Origin: Phytophthora colocasiae
Lineage: Eukaryota; Oomycota; Peronosporomycetes; Peronosporales; Peronosporaceae
Length of the DNA stretch: 64,000 nucleotides
Assembly (NCBI GenBank): GCA_018806915.1
Contig: JAGKQI010000031.1
Location: 558,001 to 622,000, forward strand
Direction: 5' to 3'
The position numbers were made by a program, and so were the translations under genes. The notes beneath the pieces are model-generated. The model was not told the DNA's origin. It was given only the letters and a program-made list of their open reading frames with translations, and ran no database searches. This document shows, in pieces, positions 19,866 to 31,951 of the stretch. The number at the start of each line of letters is the position of its first letter. The stretch's first letter is position 1.

Positions 19866-20984
19866 ATGAAGCTCTACGTGTTACCTTTCCTGGCACTTGC
19901 CAGTATCGCTATCCGTTCAACTGCCGGTGCCATAGATGACAGTGACTTTGACAGTGAAAGTGCCAGCGATTTCGACAGTGAAAGTGGCAGCGCCATCGAG
20001 AGTGAAAGCCCCAGTGGCACGTGCTCTGGGCCGCACGCGCGTATTGAACCCCCAAAAGGTTCCATCGTTGTCGATGCTACTGGTGACTATGACGGTAGCT
20101 ACGTGACTATGAAGGAGGCAGTGGAGACTTTGGACGCGACTACAACCGACGTACAGACGATCTTCGTTATGCCGGGTGTGTACAAGGAGCAGGTGCTCGT
20201 CCCCAGTATCGCTGGTGCTCTCGTTCTACAAGGTTCTACCTGTGATGCGAGATCATATGAAGACAACGAAGTGACTATCACTCAAGCAACAGCTCAGAAG
20301 GACCTCCCTCGTGAAGTGACTAAAGGACGCAATGACTTGACCAGTACCATGCGATTCAAAGCCAGCAACGTCAAAGTGTACAACCTCAACATCGCCAATA
20401 CTGCTGGTAATGTCGGTCAAGCTGTGGCAGCTACAGTTGACGGAACCGACTACGGCTTTTACGGCTGCAACTTTACCGGATACCAGGACACCTTGTACGC
20501 GAACAAGGGGCGTCAGTTGTACGCTCAGTCGTACATTAGTGGCGCTGTGGACTTCGTGTTCGGCTCCAAGGCAGTGGCCTGGTTCGAGAGTTGTGATATC
20601 GAGACGGTCGGTAAGGGTTGCATCACTGCTAATGGCCGTTCTACTGAAGAAAACCCATCGTACTACGTGTTCAACGACGCGCGTGTGTACGGCTCCAACC
20701 CTAAAGGCTCGTCGTGTCTTGGTCGTCCCTGGCGTCCGTTTGCTCGCGTTGTTTGGCAGAACAGTGAGCTGAGTGACGTCATTAGCCCACTTGGGTGGTC
20801 TGCTTGGGACTCTACGTCTAGTACCAACGATGTCCACTTCAGAGAGTTCAACAACAAGGGCGACGGTGCTGCAACGGACGAGAGAGTGGAGTTCAGCTTG
20901 GAATTGAAGAAAGCGGTGGATATTACCACGATCCTTGGTGAGGACTACGAGTCTCAGTGGTGGGTAGATGAAGCATACCTGTAG
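19866..20984 (+). CDS. Secreted pectin methylesterase (CE8)
   Basis: 372 aa with signal peptide (residues 1-20), then an acidic Ser/Asp/Glu repeat (DFDSES type, ~25-48) unusual for the family, then a pectinesterase domain. CE8 motifs present in order: GVYKE (about residue 104), QAVA, the catalytic QDTL (~208), DFVFG with the nucleophile Asp (~229) and LGRPW (~285). The enzyme removes methyl esters from plant cell-wall pectin, exposing it to pectate lyases. No intron. The ATG at 19866 starts the signal peptide; an upstream in-frame ATG at 19839 is less likely. Confidence 0.95.
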   Translation: MKLYVLPFLALASIAIRSTAGAIDDSDFDSESASDFDSESGSAIESESPSGTCSGPHARIEPPKGSIVVDATGDYDGSYVTMKEAVETLDATTTDVQTIFVMPGVYKEQVLVPSIAGALVLQGSTCDARSYEDNEVTITQATAQKDLPREVTKGRNDLTSTMRFKASNVKVYNLNIANTAGNVGQAVAATVDGTDYGFYGCNFTGYQDTLYANKGRQLYAQSYISGAVDFVFGSKAVAWFESCDIETVGKGCITANGRSTEENPSYYVFNDARVYGSNPKGSSCLGRPWRPFARVVWQNSELSDVISPLGWSAWDSTSSTNDVHFREFNNKGDGAATDERVEFSLELKKAVDITTILGEDYESQWWVDEAYL

Positions 20985-22224
20985 AGGCCCTCAAAGAAGA
21001 ATCTTATGAATTCAACAGCATATTCTTGTTAGAAAATTGACATTCGTTCTCCAAAAACCGATTCATTCCAGAATCTGAAGAAAGATGCTGAAGTTGTTTT
21101 GCGCAGTTGTTGGTGATCGAGGTGAGGAGGTACAGTATCAGTGACTAAATTGAAGGGGAGTATCAAGACTCGGAGTCAAGGGTTAATCACTATTCCTTTC
21201 TCGACGCTGCTCTTCCTGGCGAAGACGACGGACAGCAAATGGCTATTAGACGATGACAATTTGGACGTTTTACTACTAAGTAAATAACGCAAGGTGTTTA
21301 TGAAAATGTGTTCAACGATGAAGCTGAATAATTCAAAACGTTTTGGATCAAACGCTTCACTCGGCGAGGAAGTTATCCACGTGCTGGTGGTTGGGGAGTC
21401 GGTTATGACAACTGCGGAACAAATTCTGGCACTTACGTGGACGCATGTCCTGTTTTGAATTTCCAGGAGTCTAGTCACCCTGTGATCCGCATCCCGGAAG
21501 AATACGCTCACAGCAGCGGTCTTCTCGTGGATAAAAGTGGTTTGTGCTTGTATCTTCGTCCAAGTCTCCAAGATACCTGGACTGCTCTCAATATCGGTGT
21601 TGTGAAAAGTCATGCTGTGCAGCGTTTGCTTTCGCGTGCTCTCTGAAGCGTGATAGGGACTGGGAGCTCCAGTGTTGTCCTGCTGTGTATTCTATTTCCG
21701 AGAAGTGGACATGTGAAATTCCTCACTCACAACAAAGTTCCATTCTGCATTCAATGGGTGAGAATGCCGTTGTGTTTGTCGATGGTTATGTCAAGAATCA
21801 GGATGAGCTGTCTGTGTTGGAGACTTGTGTAGTATGAAAACAAGGAATGCCATCGGATCGTGGTTGTCAGCTCGATGATATCGCTCGGACTGGATTATTA
21901 CCCTGGAAAGTTTGGCGATATTGCAGTCAACAGAAGATATTCCAGGTAAAATGGAGGATGGACAGCTTTTTACGATGACTTCTTGGACTCGTGAAGATTA
22001 CCTAAATGCGTTGGGATATGATGATTTCTTTTGAGCTTGTGCGGTCGAAGTTCACAGATTAAATGAACCTCGAAGAACGATTTGAATTGCTGGACTCCAA
22101 GTTGTTTAACTGGAGGAAATTCACGTTTGATATGAACTACATGTACGAGAAAGCGATGGAGAAATTACATTGGTATATTCATGTAGCAGAAGATATTACG
22201 AAGTATGTTACTACTGTAGTGTTA
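20985..22224 (+). pseudogene. Decayed coding sequence of unknown family
   Basis: Several open stretches (best at about 21330-21650, 21630-21837 and 22063-22224) show protein-like composition, e.g. 'GGWGVGYDNCGTNSGTYVD' and 'SEKWTCEIPHSQQSS', but they lie in different frames with stops between them. They read as one broken gene on the plus strand that is finally cut by the piggyBac element at 22229. I do not recognise the family. Confidence 0.35.
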
Positions 22225-22228
22225 TTAA

Positions 22229-25200
22229 CCCCTCGAGTACGAAAAAAAAAAAGTGTTTTATATGCAGTATTCAGCATAATTAGTCTTGGCATTTGTATGT
22301 TACGGGGTAGGGCGGACCTGGGTGATAGGTAGGCTAAGGACACAAACGTGCTAAAGGTGCATGTAAACTGAATATGAATTCACCATGACACGGTGTTGAA
22401 CTGCATTATTCACCATAATGAAGATAGAGACTGGACACGTTTCCCGCCAACTTAAACAGAAACGAATGCGTTTGTTTGGCCAGTTTCAAAAATTTTGAAT
22501 TTGATACTTCCAATACAAACTCTTACTGTATATAGAAAGGAGGTGTGTCATCCCTATGATTTGTTGCAATCAAAAGAAAGTGTTTGGCGTTTGATGTGTG
22601 ATGATCAGACTTGGGATGTGCTGATGATGTGCTGCTAGACAGCACGCAATGTAATCATGTAGAGACCGAATAATACAGGTTATATGCAGGTCATTATTCA
22701 GCTTACCACCTACGGACTTGTTCTGCGCCTTTTGTTTGAAGCCGGAGTGCTCGGCGTGCCCGGAGACGATGGTGTTCCTGGCGTTGCACGTATGGCCTTG
22801 CGTCGCACTCGAATACTCCTACCGCTTTGAACGGGGATAAGCTTTCCATCGGCCCACTCCTTGTGCCAGATATCCCAGCACGTCATTGCCACTCCACGCA
22901 CTTTGCGACGCGCTCGCATACAAAGGAAAATAGGGCCTGTAGTGTTGCACTCACTGCAGAAAAATGAAGTTGTCGACGCACGCTGCACTCCTGCGCGCAA
23001 AACAGAGCACACCTTGCATGTCCTTTGTCGACGTTTTGCCTGAGTATCCACATTTCGCCACTCATCAACTTGGCGAGCCGTGTGACCTGTCGTTTGGCTT
23101 CTCCCAGTCGAAATTGGCTCGTATGAAGCGGTTTCAGGTGGCCGCTGAGTACCGAATGTGTTAGCTTCGTACATGTCCGCCGGCACCAGGCTGCAAAGCT
23201 GCATATGCAGCTTCTTCAAGTACTTGACGTGGCTCAATGGGCTGGAGGTCTTGTTCTTGTGAAAAGCCTTGTGAACGATGTAACTGTTCACAATGGCCAC
23301 ATCAATTAGCCCGAGCACAAGCGACTTGTAGTATTTTTTGAATCGGAGGGCTCGCTGGAGCGAGTAGCGCTGTAGTCGCAGCTGGTCGTGGACGTCCACG
23401 CCTCCCATGAAGGCGTGGTAATCCTTCACGACACGGGGGCACGCCACTTCCACCTGGGTTGCACCATCCTGCCGAACAACGCGGTCCATTTCAAGACTTC
23501 CACCAGTGCACAGGAAGTGAACGGGACGTGAGTCCCACCAGCTAATTGCCGCCATACTGGGGACGTGCTTCGACTTAGACACTTTGAAGGATCCGCGTGC
23601 AATCTCTGCAGGACGAGTTTTCTTCTTCTCGATCACAGACTTGCTGTAGCCTAGCCGGTTTGTCATGATAGTCCCAACGCAGTAAAAACCCATGACCAGC
23701 AACTGTATAGCTAGCGCAACGGATGTATTCAATCGGCCTATTACGACAAGCCGCATGCCTTCTATCTTCGACTCGCGACCAAAAACCTCCAGTAGGTTTA
23801 GAATCACTGCTGCCGGCCCAGACTTCATTTCAATGATGTGCGCATCACTTGAGTGCTCCTTCTTTCCACAGTAGACCTCAAACCTCGTATTCAGTTTAAA
23901 ATTCTTCAGTCAGTGATCGAAAGCTGCATAATGCACTGTAGTGAAAAGAAACTTGCAAAAAAAAACTTACCGGATGCAGTACGCAGTGACTGCACTACAA
24001 AGCATAAAGAGCTTTGTGCCCCACTTGTGGGGCTTGTCTTTTAGGTACACACGCATCTTGTTGAACGATGATCGACTTGGCAGAATAGCCTCATCAAAAG
24101 CCAAGTGAGCAGGAGCGACATAGCCTCGTACGAACGTCCGTTGGAGAACTTCTACCACTTTTCTGATTTTCCAGGCTCTGTCGGTATGTGATCTGGGGTC
24201 TGCGTTCGAATTGAAGTGCAGATTGCGCGAAATTTCCAGAAAGCGGTCACGCGCTAGCACCGATCCGAAGCAGCCTCGAGAAATCGCTCCTTCATCAGTA
24301 GTCTTCCAGTGGTTTGTCAATTTTTCGCGGTTGGGAGCTATAGCTCGAGCGATCAATAGGCCAATAAACCGCCCGAGTTCATGAGGCAATATAGGCTTCA
24401 TTCCTTCCAGTTCGTGTTCAATATCCCGTCTTGTCTTTTTGGGAAGCTTGTCATTGAATCTTCGTTTAGCTCGATACCGTCTGAAGGCGGCATCCACTCG
24501 CAATGGCAACTTCTCACGGTGATATTCATTTGAGCAGGCAGCAATATGCTGCCACAGAACTACCGGCATGAAGTAAAAAAAATAGCGCAACCGGCGAGTC
24601 TCCTCGACGCAACACTTCCGCACTTGGACCTGAGTAACCTTGTCTCAACCCCGGGTAGCTTCTAGTGTCATTAACCGGCTCATATGGGCTCATAAGATAT
24701 TCGTGGATGTCGGGCTGGACAATATCTTCCCAACCAACCGTACCCATCTCGCGCAACACGGTATCCTTCAGGTTTCCAGCCAACACCTCGTCTTCTCCAC
24801 CAAATTTGGACAGGAAATCCTTAGCGAAAAACATTTCATCTGCAATCTGCTGTTCTGTTGCTTCAAGATCATCGGACACATCGTCCGGAACACAGAATGC
24901 TTCTGGGCCTTCATCCGAGCCGTATTTTCCAATTTCAATTTCATCCTTCTCTGCTTCATCGCCCGATTCCATTGCCCCAAATTGTGACCCGACATCTCCG
25001 TCAAGAACTGCATTCAGCACGTCGCTGCTGTCTGCCAGGAGCTCACTCCCAAATGAGATGGTTTGATCACCATCTTCATCGGAATCGTCTGTCATGACAC
25101 CACATCACATGCAACACAATAGTCAGTATAAAATTCAGTCCAACATGCAGCATTGCATTCAGCATAGCAGACAGCATAAAATTCAGTATTACATGCAGCT

Positions 25201-26243
25201 TATTATACAGCTTACCATTCTTGAATTCGCTTGCAGATGCCGCACTATCGTTTGGAGGTATGACGGTGTCCATGGAAGCCGAATCGTCGAATTCCGACCC
25301 CGTATCCACGTCTTGGACATGAGGTGATGTCGCCACCAGAGACCGTGGTGTGCTCGCAACAGGACTTTGGATCAAGGAACGACGGGTACGTCGCTTTCCC
25401 TGTGCCCGACGTGGCGGTGTCGTGACAGGTGGCGTCGCGTCTGTTGCCGCTTGTGACTGGTTCGTAGTCACGGGAGAAAATGCCGCTTGAACTGGAGGCG
25501 TAACGGTAGGAGCTGTTGCGTCACCATGTTCTGCTGAAGGAGCTGCAGGCGCTATTTGACCGTGGAGAGGAACACCAGCTTCCTTGCGCAGCACTGGTAC
25601 CAATACCACGATAGGTTAGAAAATATGTATAAACCGCTTTGATTTTAACATACCTAGAGCGTAATACTCCAACACAACCCTCTCACCGCGGACGTAGTCA
25701 ACGCCTTCCGTCCCCGTTATTTTGCGGCCAGGACGGATGTAGAAGTAGCGATCGTCTAGGCTGCGGCGTGGTGGCGGCTTACGCGTCCACCCTTTCTCCT
25801 TGAGCTCTTTCCAGACGGACTTGAAGGAGAGGTCTTTCCCAGTCACCCTCGCTGTCCAGCACTACCATACTCTCTATACCCCACTTGATCTCTGGCCGCG
25901 TAAATTCTCGAATGAGGGAGTTTTGTGAAAGCGGCAGCTTGCCAGCCACACGTTGGGCCCGTTGGACCACACGTCTCGCGGTGTCTCTAAAACATAATGC
26001 AAATCAGTTGCAGTTTCGCAGAACTCGTTGAGAATTTATATTTCAAAATTCTAAAAACCCTGGTCGATGCACACTTCAACAGAGGTACAGAAACTAAACA
26101 AGTGCTTGACTTGGTGTTTGTATGCCACTGTGGCGGGGGAAAGGACACCAATACAAACTTTAAGTCTAAATTTGCTTAAACTGAATATATTCAGTTTAAG
26201 TGGATAGGCTATGCTGCATTATGCAGCATCCGTACTCGAGGGG
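22229..26243 (-). mobile_element. piggyBac-like DNA transposon
   Basis: 4015-bp element with 13-bp terminal inverted repeats CCCCTCGAGTACG (22229-22241) and CGTACTCGAGGGG (26231-26243), flanked on both sides by the piggyBac target TTAA (22225-22228 and 26244-26247). Subterminal TGCAG-rich repeats (GCTGCATAATGCAGC) lie next to the right end. It encodes a piggyBac transposase on the minus strand with several introns. At least one frameshift makes this copy inactive. Confidence 0.92.
22710..25846 (-). pseudogene. piggyBac transposase (DDE_Tnp_1_7), frameshifted
   Basis: Exons read from right to left: about 25654-25846, 25216-25593, 23971-25088 and 22710-23883, with introns 25594-25653, 25089-25215 and 23884-23970 (GTATGT, GTAAGC and GTAAGT donors). 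The N-terminus has a 'DDRYFYIRPGRK' module, then a Pro/Thr-rich and an acidic region; the transposase core follows with 'WKTTDEGAISRGCFGSVLARDRFLEI'-type and 'FDEAILPSRSSFNKMRVYLKDKPHKWG'-type blocks (quoted only as family patterns), 'ISWWDSRPVHFLCTG' and 'YHAFMGGVDVHDQ', and a C-terminal Cys-rich zinc ribbon (CKVC...CSEC). The frame breaks in a run of eight T (24573-24581 region), one base too long, and probably again near 25843. Confidence 0.85.
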
Positions 26244-26247
26244 TTAA

Positions 26248-26790
26248 TATGTTTCCTGAGTGTTCGTTGAACCGACTATTGGCTCATTAAAGGGCTTGTT
26301 TTGTTAGCATGCGAGAGAGTACATGTACGTTTTCAGACTTCTGGCCCTAAAAAGCTTCCCAAACCTCGCGATGAGCATTTCCTCGATCGTAACGGATTTC
26401 AGATGTGGTTTTTCGCCTCTCTTCGCTCACTGTCATTATTACGAGCTTATGCTTCACTCAAAAGAGGCTGGTTCGTTTTGTTCAAGTGACAACGTCAATG
26501 ACCGATCCATTTCAAGTCAGGTCCTTCGAGTATGAATATATGCTGTGAACTATGTTTTGTGGTTCCAATTGCCAAGATGAGAGAATTTTCTCTCCCCACC
26601 GTGAACAAGTGCTTGGATTGAGCTACAATTTCTACGATGGGAGTTTGAGTCAAAAGGAACGAGAAGGATAAATATTCTCGTCATGATGATTTTTACGTCC
26701 AAAACCTAATTTTCACGGACGACCGCACACTAAAAGATATGCGACTCTTCACTGCGATCCAAAATCTTTTCGACAACCATTTCATGCTTG
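26248..26790. other. Flank of piggyBac element, no gene recognised
   Basis: About 540 nt after the TTAA. Short frames only; it may be the continuation of the broken gene seen left of the piggyBac element. Nothing assignable. Confidence 0.4.
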
Positions 26791-26805
26791 TCATTCTTCG
26801 ATCTT
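26791..26805 (+). promoter_or_regulatory. Inr-like core promoter of the tyrosinase gene
   Basis: TCATTCTTCGATCTT fits the oomycete initiator (TCATTYBNC) closely and the FPR part loosely, 32-46 nt before the ATG at 26837. Confidence 0.45.
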
Positions 26806-26836
26806 CCTCGTATCCTTCACTTGCAATCAAGAACCA

Positions 26837-28524
26837 ATGGCGTCTTCATCGATACTTACACTATTCTTGTTCATCACGTGCTTGGTCTTGTCTTCCGGTC
26901 AACAAGTGGGTACCAACTGTCCCGATCCTCGAATTCGACGGTCCTGGGATTCCTACAACGCGACTGAGAAAGCTTTGTACCTGGAAGCAGTGGGCATCGC
27001 AATGGACAAGGGATTCCACATGAAGTTCATTCAAGTGCACACAGATACGGTTTCAGGTGCTGAAGCGCACCAGAACTGTATGTTCATCTATTGGCATCGA
27101 ATGATGCTCCTTGGCTATGAAAATATGCTACGAAGTCTCGGAACCAAATACCAATGCCTCACGATCCCGTACTGGGACCACCTCGCAGCTTCGGCTCGTT
27201 TAGCGACAAAAAACTGTACGGATCTCCAGTCTTGCACTCCGTATCTGGCGAATTCCGGAGGAACTTCGTTAGGTTCTTCAAAAAGTTTATCCATCTACAG
27301 TTCGACTATTGGGACGTCAAGTACGACGTTGTGTGTCAATCAAGCTCCGTTGTCACACTTTTGTGGGAATAATTCAGTGTGTGCACAATGTGTCCCTCGT
27401 CGGAGAAGCTCTTCTATGTCGGCTACTGCTTACCCGGCTGAAGCAGCATTTGGTTTGGTGTATAACCAAATGTTCGACTACAATGTGTATGCCAGTTTCT
27501 CCAATAATGTCGAACGTGGTGTTCACAGTACGTATTTCCATCTCTTGTTATTACTTTTTATTATTTTAACTGTATTTTTGTTGTTGTAGATACAATCCAC
27601 AATGCTCTTGGAGGTGTCATGGCGTATCTTGAAGCTCCCGCAGATCCGATTTTCTATTCGCATCATGGACTAGTCGATTTGTTACAAGCGATTTATCTAA
27701 AGTGTCAGATCGGAGCACCTAACGTTTTTCTTTCTGCTTCTGACAAGAGCAGTGATTCTCGTTGGTACAGTATCTGTAGACGGAAAAGCAATGGTGCAAT
27801 GTACACTACAGCCGACAATATCACGATGAGAGCGTTGGCATTCGACGGCAAGACGTACGTTAATGTATGGCAAAACCCGAACAATATCCTGTACCCGTTT
27901 TTCAAGGATCTTCCCTACAAATACACAGACTACATCGATGCTAAAGATCTGGGAAACTATAGCTACACATACGCTATCAGTGGTGGCCTGGCCAATTTGT
28001 ACCAGAACTGCAGGAATGCCAGCACGATCAGTTCAACTGTCAACGCTACTACGACGTCCTTCATGGCTTCAACACCGGATGACGTCGGGTATAGCAGATA
28101 CGGCCACCATCTTGAACCGGTTATTGAGCCTGGAACTGCCTATGACGACAAGGTCAAGCGTTGGAACGTCGCACTCTATGAATCTGCTCGTATTGTTGGC
28201 TACAGTGAAGCTGCGGCAGGGGAGCAGATGGAAATGGTCGGGTGTCAGTACCAGGAAGACTGTCTCGGAGGAGTTGATGACTTTTCGGAACTATACAAGA
28301 AAAACTTCGGGATTGAAGGACACACACGTTGCTACACGATCATCCAAGGGTTGAAGTCGGGGGATCTGGTGATTGGTATTCCACAGTGGAAGTCGATCAC
28401 TGCTCGGTTCTTGTCCTGCGCAGCTTACAAGAAGAAAAATGTCGTGACGAGTTTCGCGAACGCGATCAGTGAAATGCAGAATGGGAAGACACTCAACGAC
28501 TATGTCAAGCTCGCTCGAGATTAA
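26837..28524 (+). CDS. Secreted tyrosinase (type-3 copper oxidase)
   Basis: Two exons, 26837-27527 and 27590-28524, with a 62-nt intron (GTACGT...TTGTAG); joined product 541 aa. Signal peptide at residues 1-21. Copper site A histidines lie in 'IQVHTD...EAHQNCMFIYWHRMML' (about H68, H78, H87); copper site B is 'HNTIHNALGG' followed by 'DPIFYSHHGLVD'. The intron falls exactly in the first CuB motif. The family oxidises phenols to quinones; in oomycetes secreted tyrosinases are linked to wall or oospore pigmentation and detoxification of plant phenolics. The C-terminal ~200 residues are Cys-containing and family-specific. Apparently intact. Confidence 0.93.
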
Positions 28525-28685
28525 GACAATTCGAGAATCCATTCTCTTAAGAATACGTTTTCCTGCAACTGTCGTGCAAGTATTTCGTCTTACGCGTTCG
28601 CCAATGTGATCATGCTATGAATTCGCCCTTGCCATCCTTCATCAGTTTAAAAGTTTCCACGTTGTTGACAACCTGCTTCTTAGCG

Positions 28686-29677
28686 ATGTCAAATCTCCCT
28701 GATACCCAAGTTGAAGGCACCACGGGGTTCTCTTCGAATTCTATGGCGAGTTATCGCTACGTGATTTCACTGAAAAGTGGGCAGGTAAACATTTGGCTGG
28801 AAGACCGATCGAGCAAGAAGCAGTGGTAAGTTCTGGACTACGTTTTGATTCTGTCACGGTTGAAGTCACCATCGCGTGACAACCAGGGAAACTGGATTTC
28901 TCAACAAGGAGAATTATGTCACCGCTGCAAACGCCTTCGTAGATGCTTCAGCAGCAGACTATGTTTCGGTCAGTTTGGTTCCGTACTATTTTGACTTACG
29001 ATTCCTGATCTTCATGATCGTTTTAGTGCTTCAAACAATGTCTAGATAGTCCCTTTGGACAGAATGAGGACGTTGAACGTACACTGGTACCTCAGAACGG
29101 AGGGAATCTGAAACTCAACTTGAGCTTATACATCCGACTTCTCCGTTCTGCTCGTACGATCCATTACACGTTCGAACTGAAACCTATTGCTGTAGAGCGG
29201 ATTGATATCCTGGAGTCGAAGCTGAAGGATGTACAAGACGAGCTGGAACGGCTGCGCGGGAACAAGAGCTCTGTAGGCACGACTGTCTTCTTACACGTTG
29301 AAAGCGAAGAATGGAATGATTCAAAACTGCAATGGAAGGAGGTGAAGGCAGAGTCCTTTGTTCTCAACGAGGATAAAACATCGATCAAGGTTCTGGTACC
29401 TGGACTGTATTCCATTGGGCTAGTGGTGAACCATATACCAGTGGCAAATGGAATCCAGGGGTTAGTTTCGCTGCAGGTGAATGGTGAGGCGACTCAATCA
29501 GCAGCTGGCACTGCTCACTGTCGTCGTTCTGGAGGTTTTGGTTCTCACCAAACCAGTTCTTCGCTGATGAGCGTCGTTCAGGTCGAAAACGAAGCCAGCC
29601 TCTGCGTTCTTTGCGCCAACACGTCTGCTATCCCGAGTACACCGTCGTATTTGACAGTTACGCGTGTTGGAGACTGA
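28686..29677 (+). CDS. Head-coil-jelly-roll family protein, copy A (intact)
   Basis: Exons 28686-28825, 28887-28968 and 29027-29677 join to 290 aa. Residues ~1-115 are beta-rich with 'YRYVISLKSGQVNIWLEDRSSKKQW' (family pattern), 'DASAADYVS', 'CFKQCLD' and 'IHYTFELKPI'; then a short coiled coil (IDILESKLKDVQDELERLRG, ~120-140); then a ~145-residue beta domain with the C1q/TNF-like pattern 'TSIKVLVPGLYSIGLVVNH...VSLQVNGE...SSLMSVVQV...LCVLCANTS...YLTVTRVG'. The head plus coil recalls XRCC4/SAS-6 proteins. No signal peptide. First of the plus-strand copies, directly after the tyrosinase gene. An earlier in-frame ATG (28617) is outside the conserved start. Function unknown. Confidence 0.8.
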
Positions 29678-29870
29678 TCTCGCGTGTAATTCGCTTGGTT
29701 CTGAGAAGAATTCAGTAAATGGTTGTTCATTACTACTTCAAGGATGTTTTAGCACCTATATTTCCTCCCGCATTTTCTCGAAAAACCTGCATCTAGGTGG
29801 CAGTAGCTAAACAATGTTGTCTCGCTGCGTAGCAAGAATTCTCTGTTGCAACACTTCATGTTCGGATAGA

Positions 29871-29900
29871 GAAATGTCGAAGCTGGAATCTGAGAGCGGA
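29871..29900. repeat. Spacer motif, copy 1 (GAATCYGAGAG-type)
   Basis: Member of a set of ~30-nt look-alike sequences in the spacers between family copies: others at 30020-30050, 30579-30609, 31836-31868 and a weak one at 33002-33030. Core is CGRRRCTYGAATCYGAGAGYGG with small changes. On the minus strand it contains a GATTCRARYCC block resembling a tRNA B box. Confidence 0.5.
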
Positions 29901-30019
29901 CAAAAAGGGTCGCTGCATTTGACCATTCCAAGTCCTAGGCACATATTCTAAGTTTTCCTCCTTAATTTCAACTGACTTGTTTTCCTTTAACTTTTTGTGC
30001 AACATGCAAAAGCACATTA

Positions 30020-30050
30020 GGCGATGCCGGGACTCGAATCCGAGAGTGGC
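30020..30050. repeat. Spacer motif, copy 2
   Basis: Best-preserved copy (GCGATGCCGGGACTCGAATC then CGAGAGTGGC). Too short, and lacking arms at the right distance, to be a functional tRNA gene. Confidence 0.55.
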
Positions 30051-30125
30051 CACAACGGACCTGGGACTCGCCGCATTCAATCTTTTCTGTGTGGGTTCTC
30101 AGTCTGAATCACGATCCTCGTACAT

Positions 30126-30413
30126 GTACCTGGACTGTATTCCTTTGGACTGGTGGTGAACCATCTCCCCCAAGTCAGTGGAATCCTACATGATGATGTG
30201 TTAATTTCGCTACAGATCGATGACGAGACGATTCAATCAGTGGCTTCAGGCCCGTGCAGCTTAAAAGGACGCTGCACTCCTCACCCGACCAGTTCGTCGT
30301 TAGTGTGCGTCTTTCAAGTCGAAGAAGATGCCGACCTGAGTGTTCTCTGCGCGAACACGTCTGCTATCCTGAATGTACCCTCCCATTTGACAGTAGTGCG
30401 AATTGGAAGCTAA
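30126..30413 (+). pseudogene. Head-coil-jelly-roll family, copy B (C-terminal fragment)
   Basis: Only the C-terminal jelly-roll half is left, starting with 'VPGLYSFGLVVNH' and ending in 'SHLTVVRIGS'. Head, coiled coil and all introns are absent; upstream sequence (29678-30125) is unrelated AT-rich spacer with two copies of the repeated ClyGAATCYGAGAG-type motif. A 5'-truncated duplicate of copy A or C. Confidence 0.8.
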
Positions 30414-30578
30414 TTCCACTTGTTGGAATCAGCCGCACAATTGCATTCACTACGAGTGTACTTCGAAGTACGATTTTATCGGTCAAACAGTTATGAAAAC
30501 ACTTTTCATTTCATGTTCTCCAACGTTGTTGAATTTCTGACGTCCATTTCCCAACTGTCTCAACAAAGAAATAGGATA

Positions 30579-30609
30579 GGGCGTTGTCGAGACTTGAATC
30601 TGAGCGACG
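30579..30609. repeat. Spacer motif, copy 3
   Basis: GGCGTTGTCGAGACTTGAAT then CTGAGCGACGG; lies about 75 nt before the ATG of copy C. Confidence 0.5.
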
Positions 30610-30683
30610 GTCCCAACGGTGTTGGACTTCAGGGAGTCATTTCTATACTTCTTCGTGATCAGTGGCAATTTTTGCAACTGCTA

Positions 30684-31677
30684 ATGGCGACGCTCCCTGA
30701 TACTCAAGTCGAAGGCGTCACAGTCTTCTCTTCGAACTCCGACGCAAGCTATCGCTACGTGATATCGCTGAAAAGTGACCAGGTGAACCTTTGGCTGGAA
30801 GACCGATCGAGCAAGAAACAGTGGTAAGTTTTGTACTGCGTGGGTTTTTGTTTTTTACAGCTCTTTATTCCACGATAAACAGGGAATCTGGATTTCTGAA
30901 GAAGGAAGACTACGTCACAACGAACAACGTTTTTGCTGATGCCGCAGTGTGTGACTATGTTTCGGTAAGAGGAGCTCATTTATCAACTACTCCTTGGGGT
31001 GGATACTAATATTCTGTCTCTAGTGCTTTAAGCAATGTCTGGACAGTCCCTTTGGAGAGGACGAAGATGCTAAACGAAAGCTGGTGCCCCAAAATGGTGG
31101 TAAAATTCAGCTTGTTTTGAGCTTGAAAATCCGCCTTCTGCGTTCGGTCCGCAATATCAGTTACACTTTCGAGCTGAAGCCGATCGATGTTAAGCTCATT
31201 GATATCCTGGCGTCGAAGTTGAAAGACCAACAAGAGGAACTGGAGCGACTGCAAGGGGAAGTTGACTCGGGTGTAACCAATTTCATTTACGTTGGAAGCG
31301 AAGAGTGGACGGATTCAAAGCTGAAATGGAAGGAGACAACTGCGAACTCATTCGCATGCAATGGGGACAATACATCGATCAAGATCCTGGTACCTGGAGT
31401 GTATTCTATTGGGCTGGTGGTGAACCATACACCAGTAGCAAACGGAAGTCAAGGGAATATTTCGCTGCTGGTGAACGACGAGACGATTCAAACAACAGCT
31501 ACACGCTCTTGCTGCTATAGTAGTGGAGGGTGGAAGTACACTTCCCACTCAACCAGTTCTTCGCTGATGTGTGTCATTTCAGTGGGGAAAGAGGCCAAGC
31601 TCAGTGTCGTTTGCACCAACACAAGCGCCATCTCGAATATGCCGTCATATTTGACGGTGGCGCGTATTGGACGTTGA
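30684..31677 (+). CDS. Head-coil-jelly-roll family protein, copy C (intact)
   Basis: Exons 30684-30823, 30883-30964 and 31024-31677 join to 291 aa; introns are 59 nt each with GTAAGT and GTAAGA donors. Exon 1 starts MATLPDTQVEG. Domain order as in copy A: head, coiled coil 'IDILASKLKDQQEELERLQG', C1q/TNF-like jelly roll with 'TSIKILVPGVYSIGLVVNH' and 'SSLMCVISVGKEAKLSVVC'. All splice sites and the reading frame are intact. Its exon 1 is nearest to that of the interrupted copy G. Confidence 0.82.
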
Positions 31678-31835
31678 TGTCGTGTGCAATCTGCTCATTG
31701 TTGTTCATTGCTTTGTTTTGGACGCATCGCACAGAGAAAGAGAAATGAAGTAGGAAGAGAAAATCGTCCCTTACCAATCGAAACAATTCATATTTTCGTA
31801 AATCTCCTCGGGTAAACAGAAAACTAAAACTAATC

Positions 31836-31868
31836 GGGCAATGTCGGAGCTTGAATCCGAGAGCGGAC
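31836..31868. repeat. Spacer motif, copy 4
   Basis: GGCAATGTCGGAGCTTGAAT then CCGAGAGCGGAC; lies about 85 nt before the ATG of copy D and 160 nt after the stop of copy C. Confidence 0.5.
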
Positions 31869-31951
31869 ATGGGAATTTTCCTTTTTTTTTCCTTTTCCTG
31901 ACAACTTTCAATCTAAAATATTCCAGGTCATAAACATTCCATTCGGGGACA

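Noticed and set aside
30008..30080. A tRNA gene on the minus strand
   Set aside because: A B-box-like block and a partial GGCGA/TCGCC pairing exist, but the span is only about 53 nt, with no D or anticodon arm.
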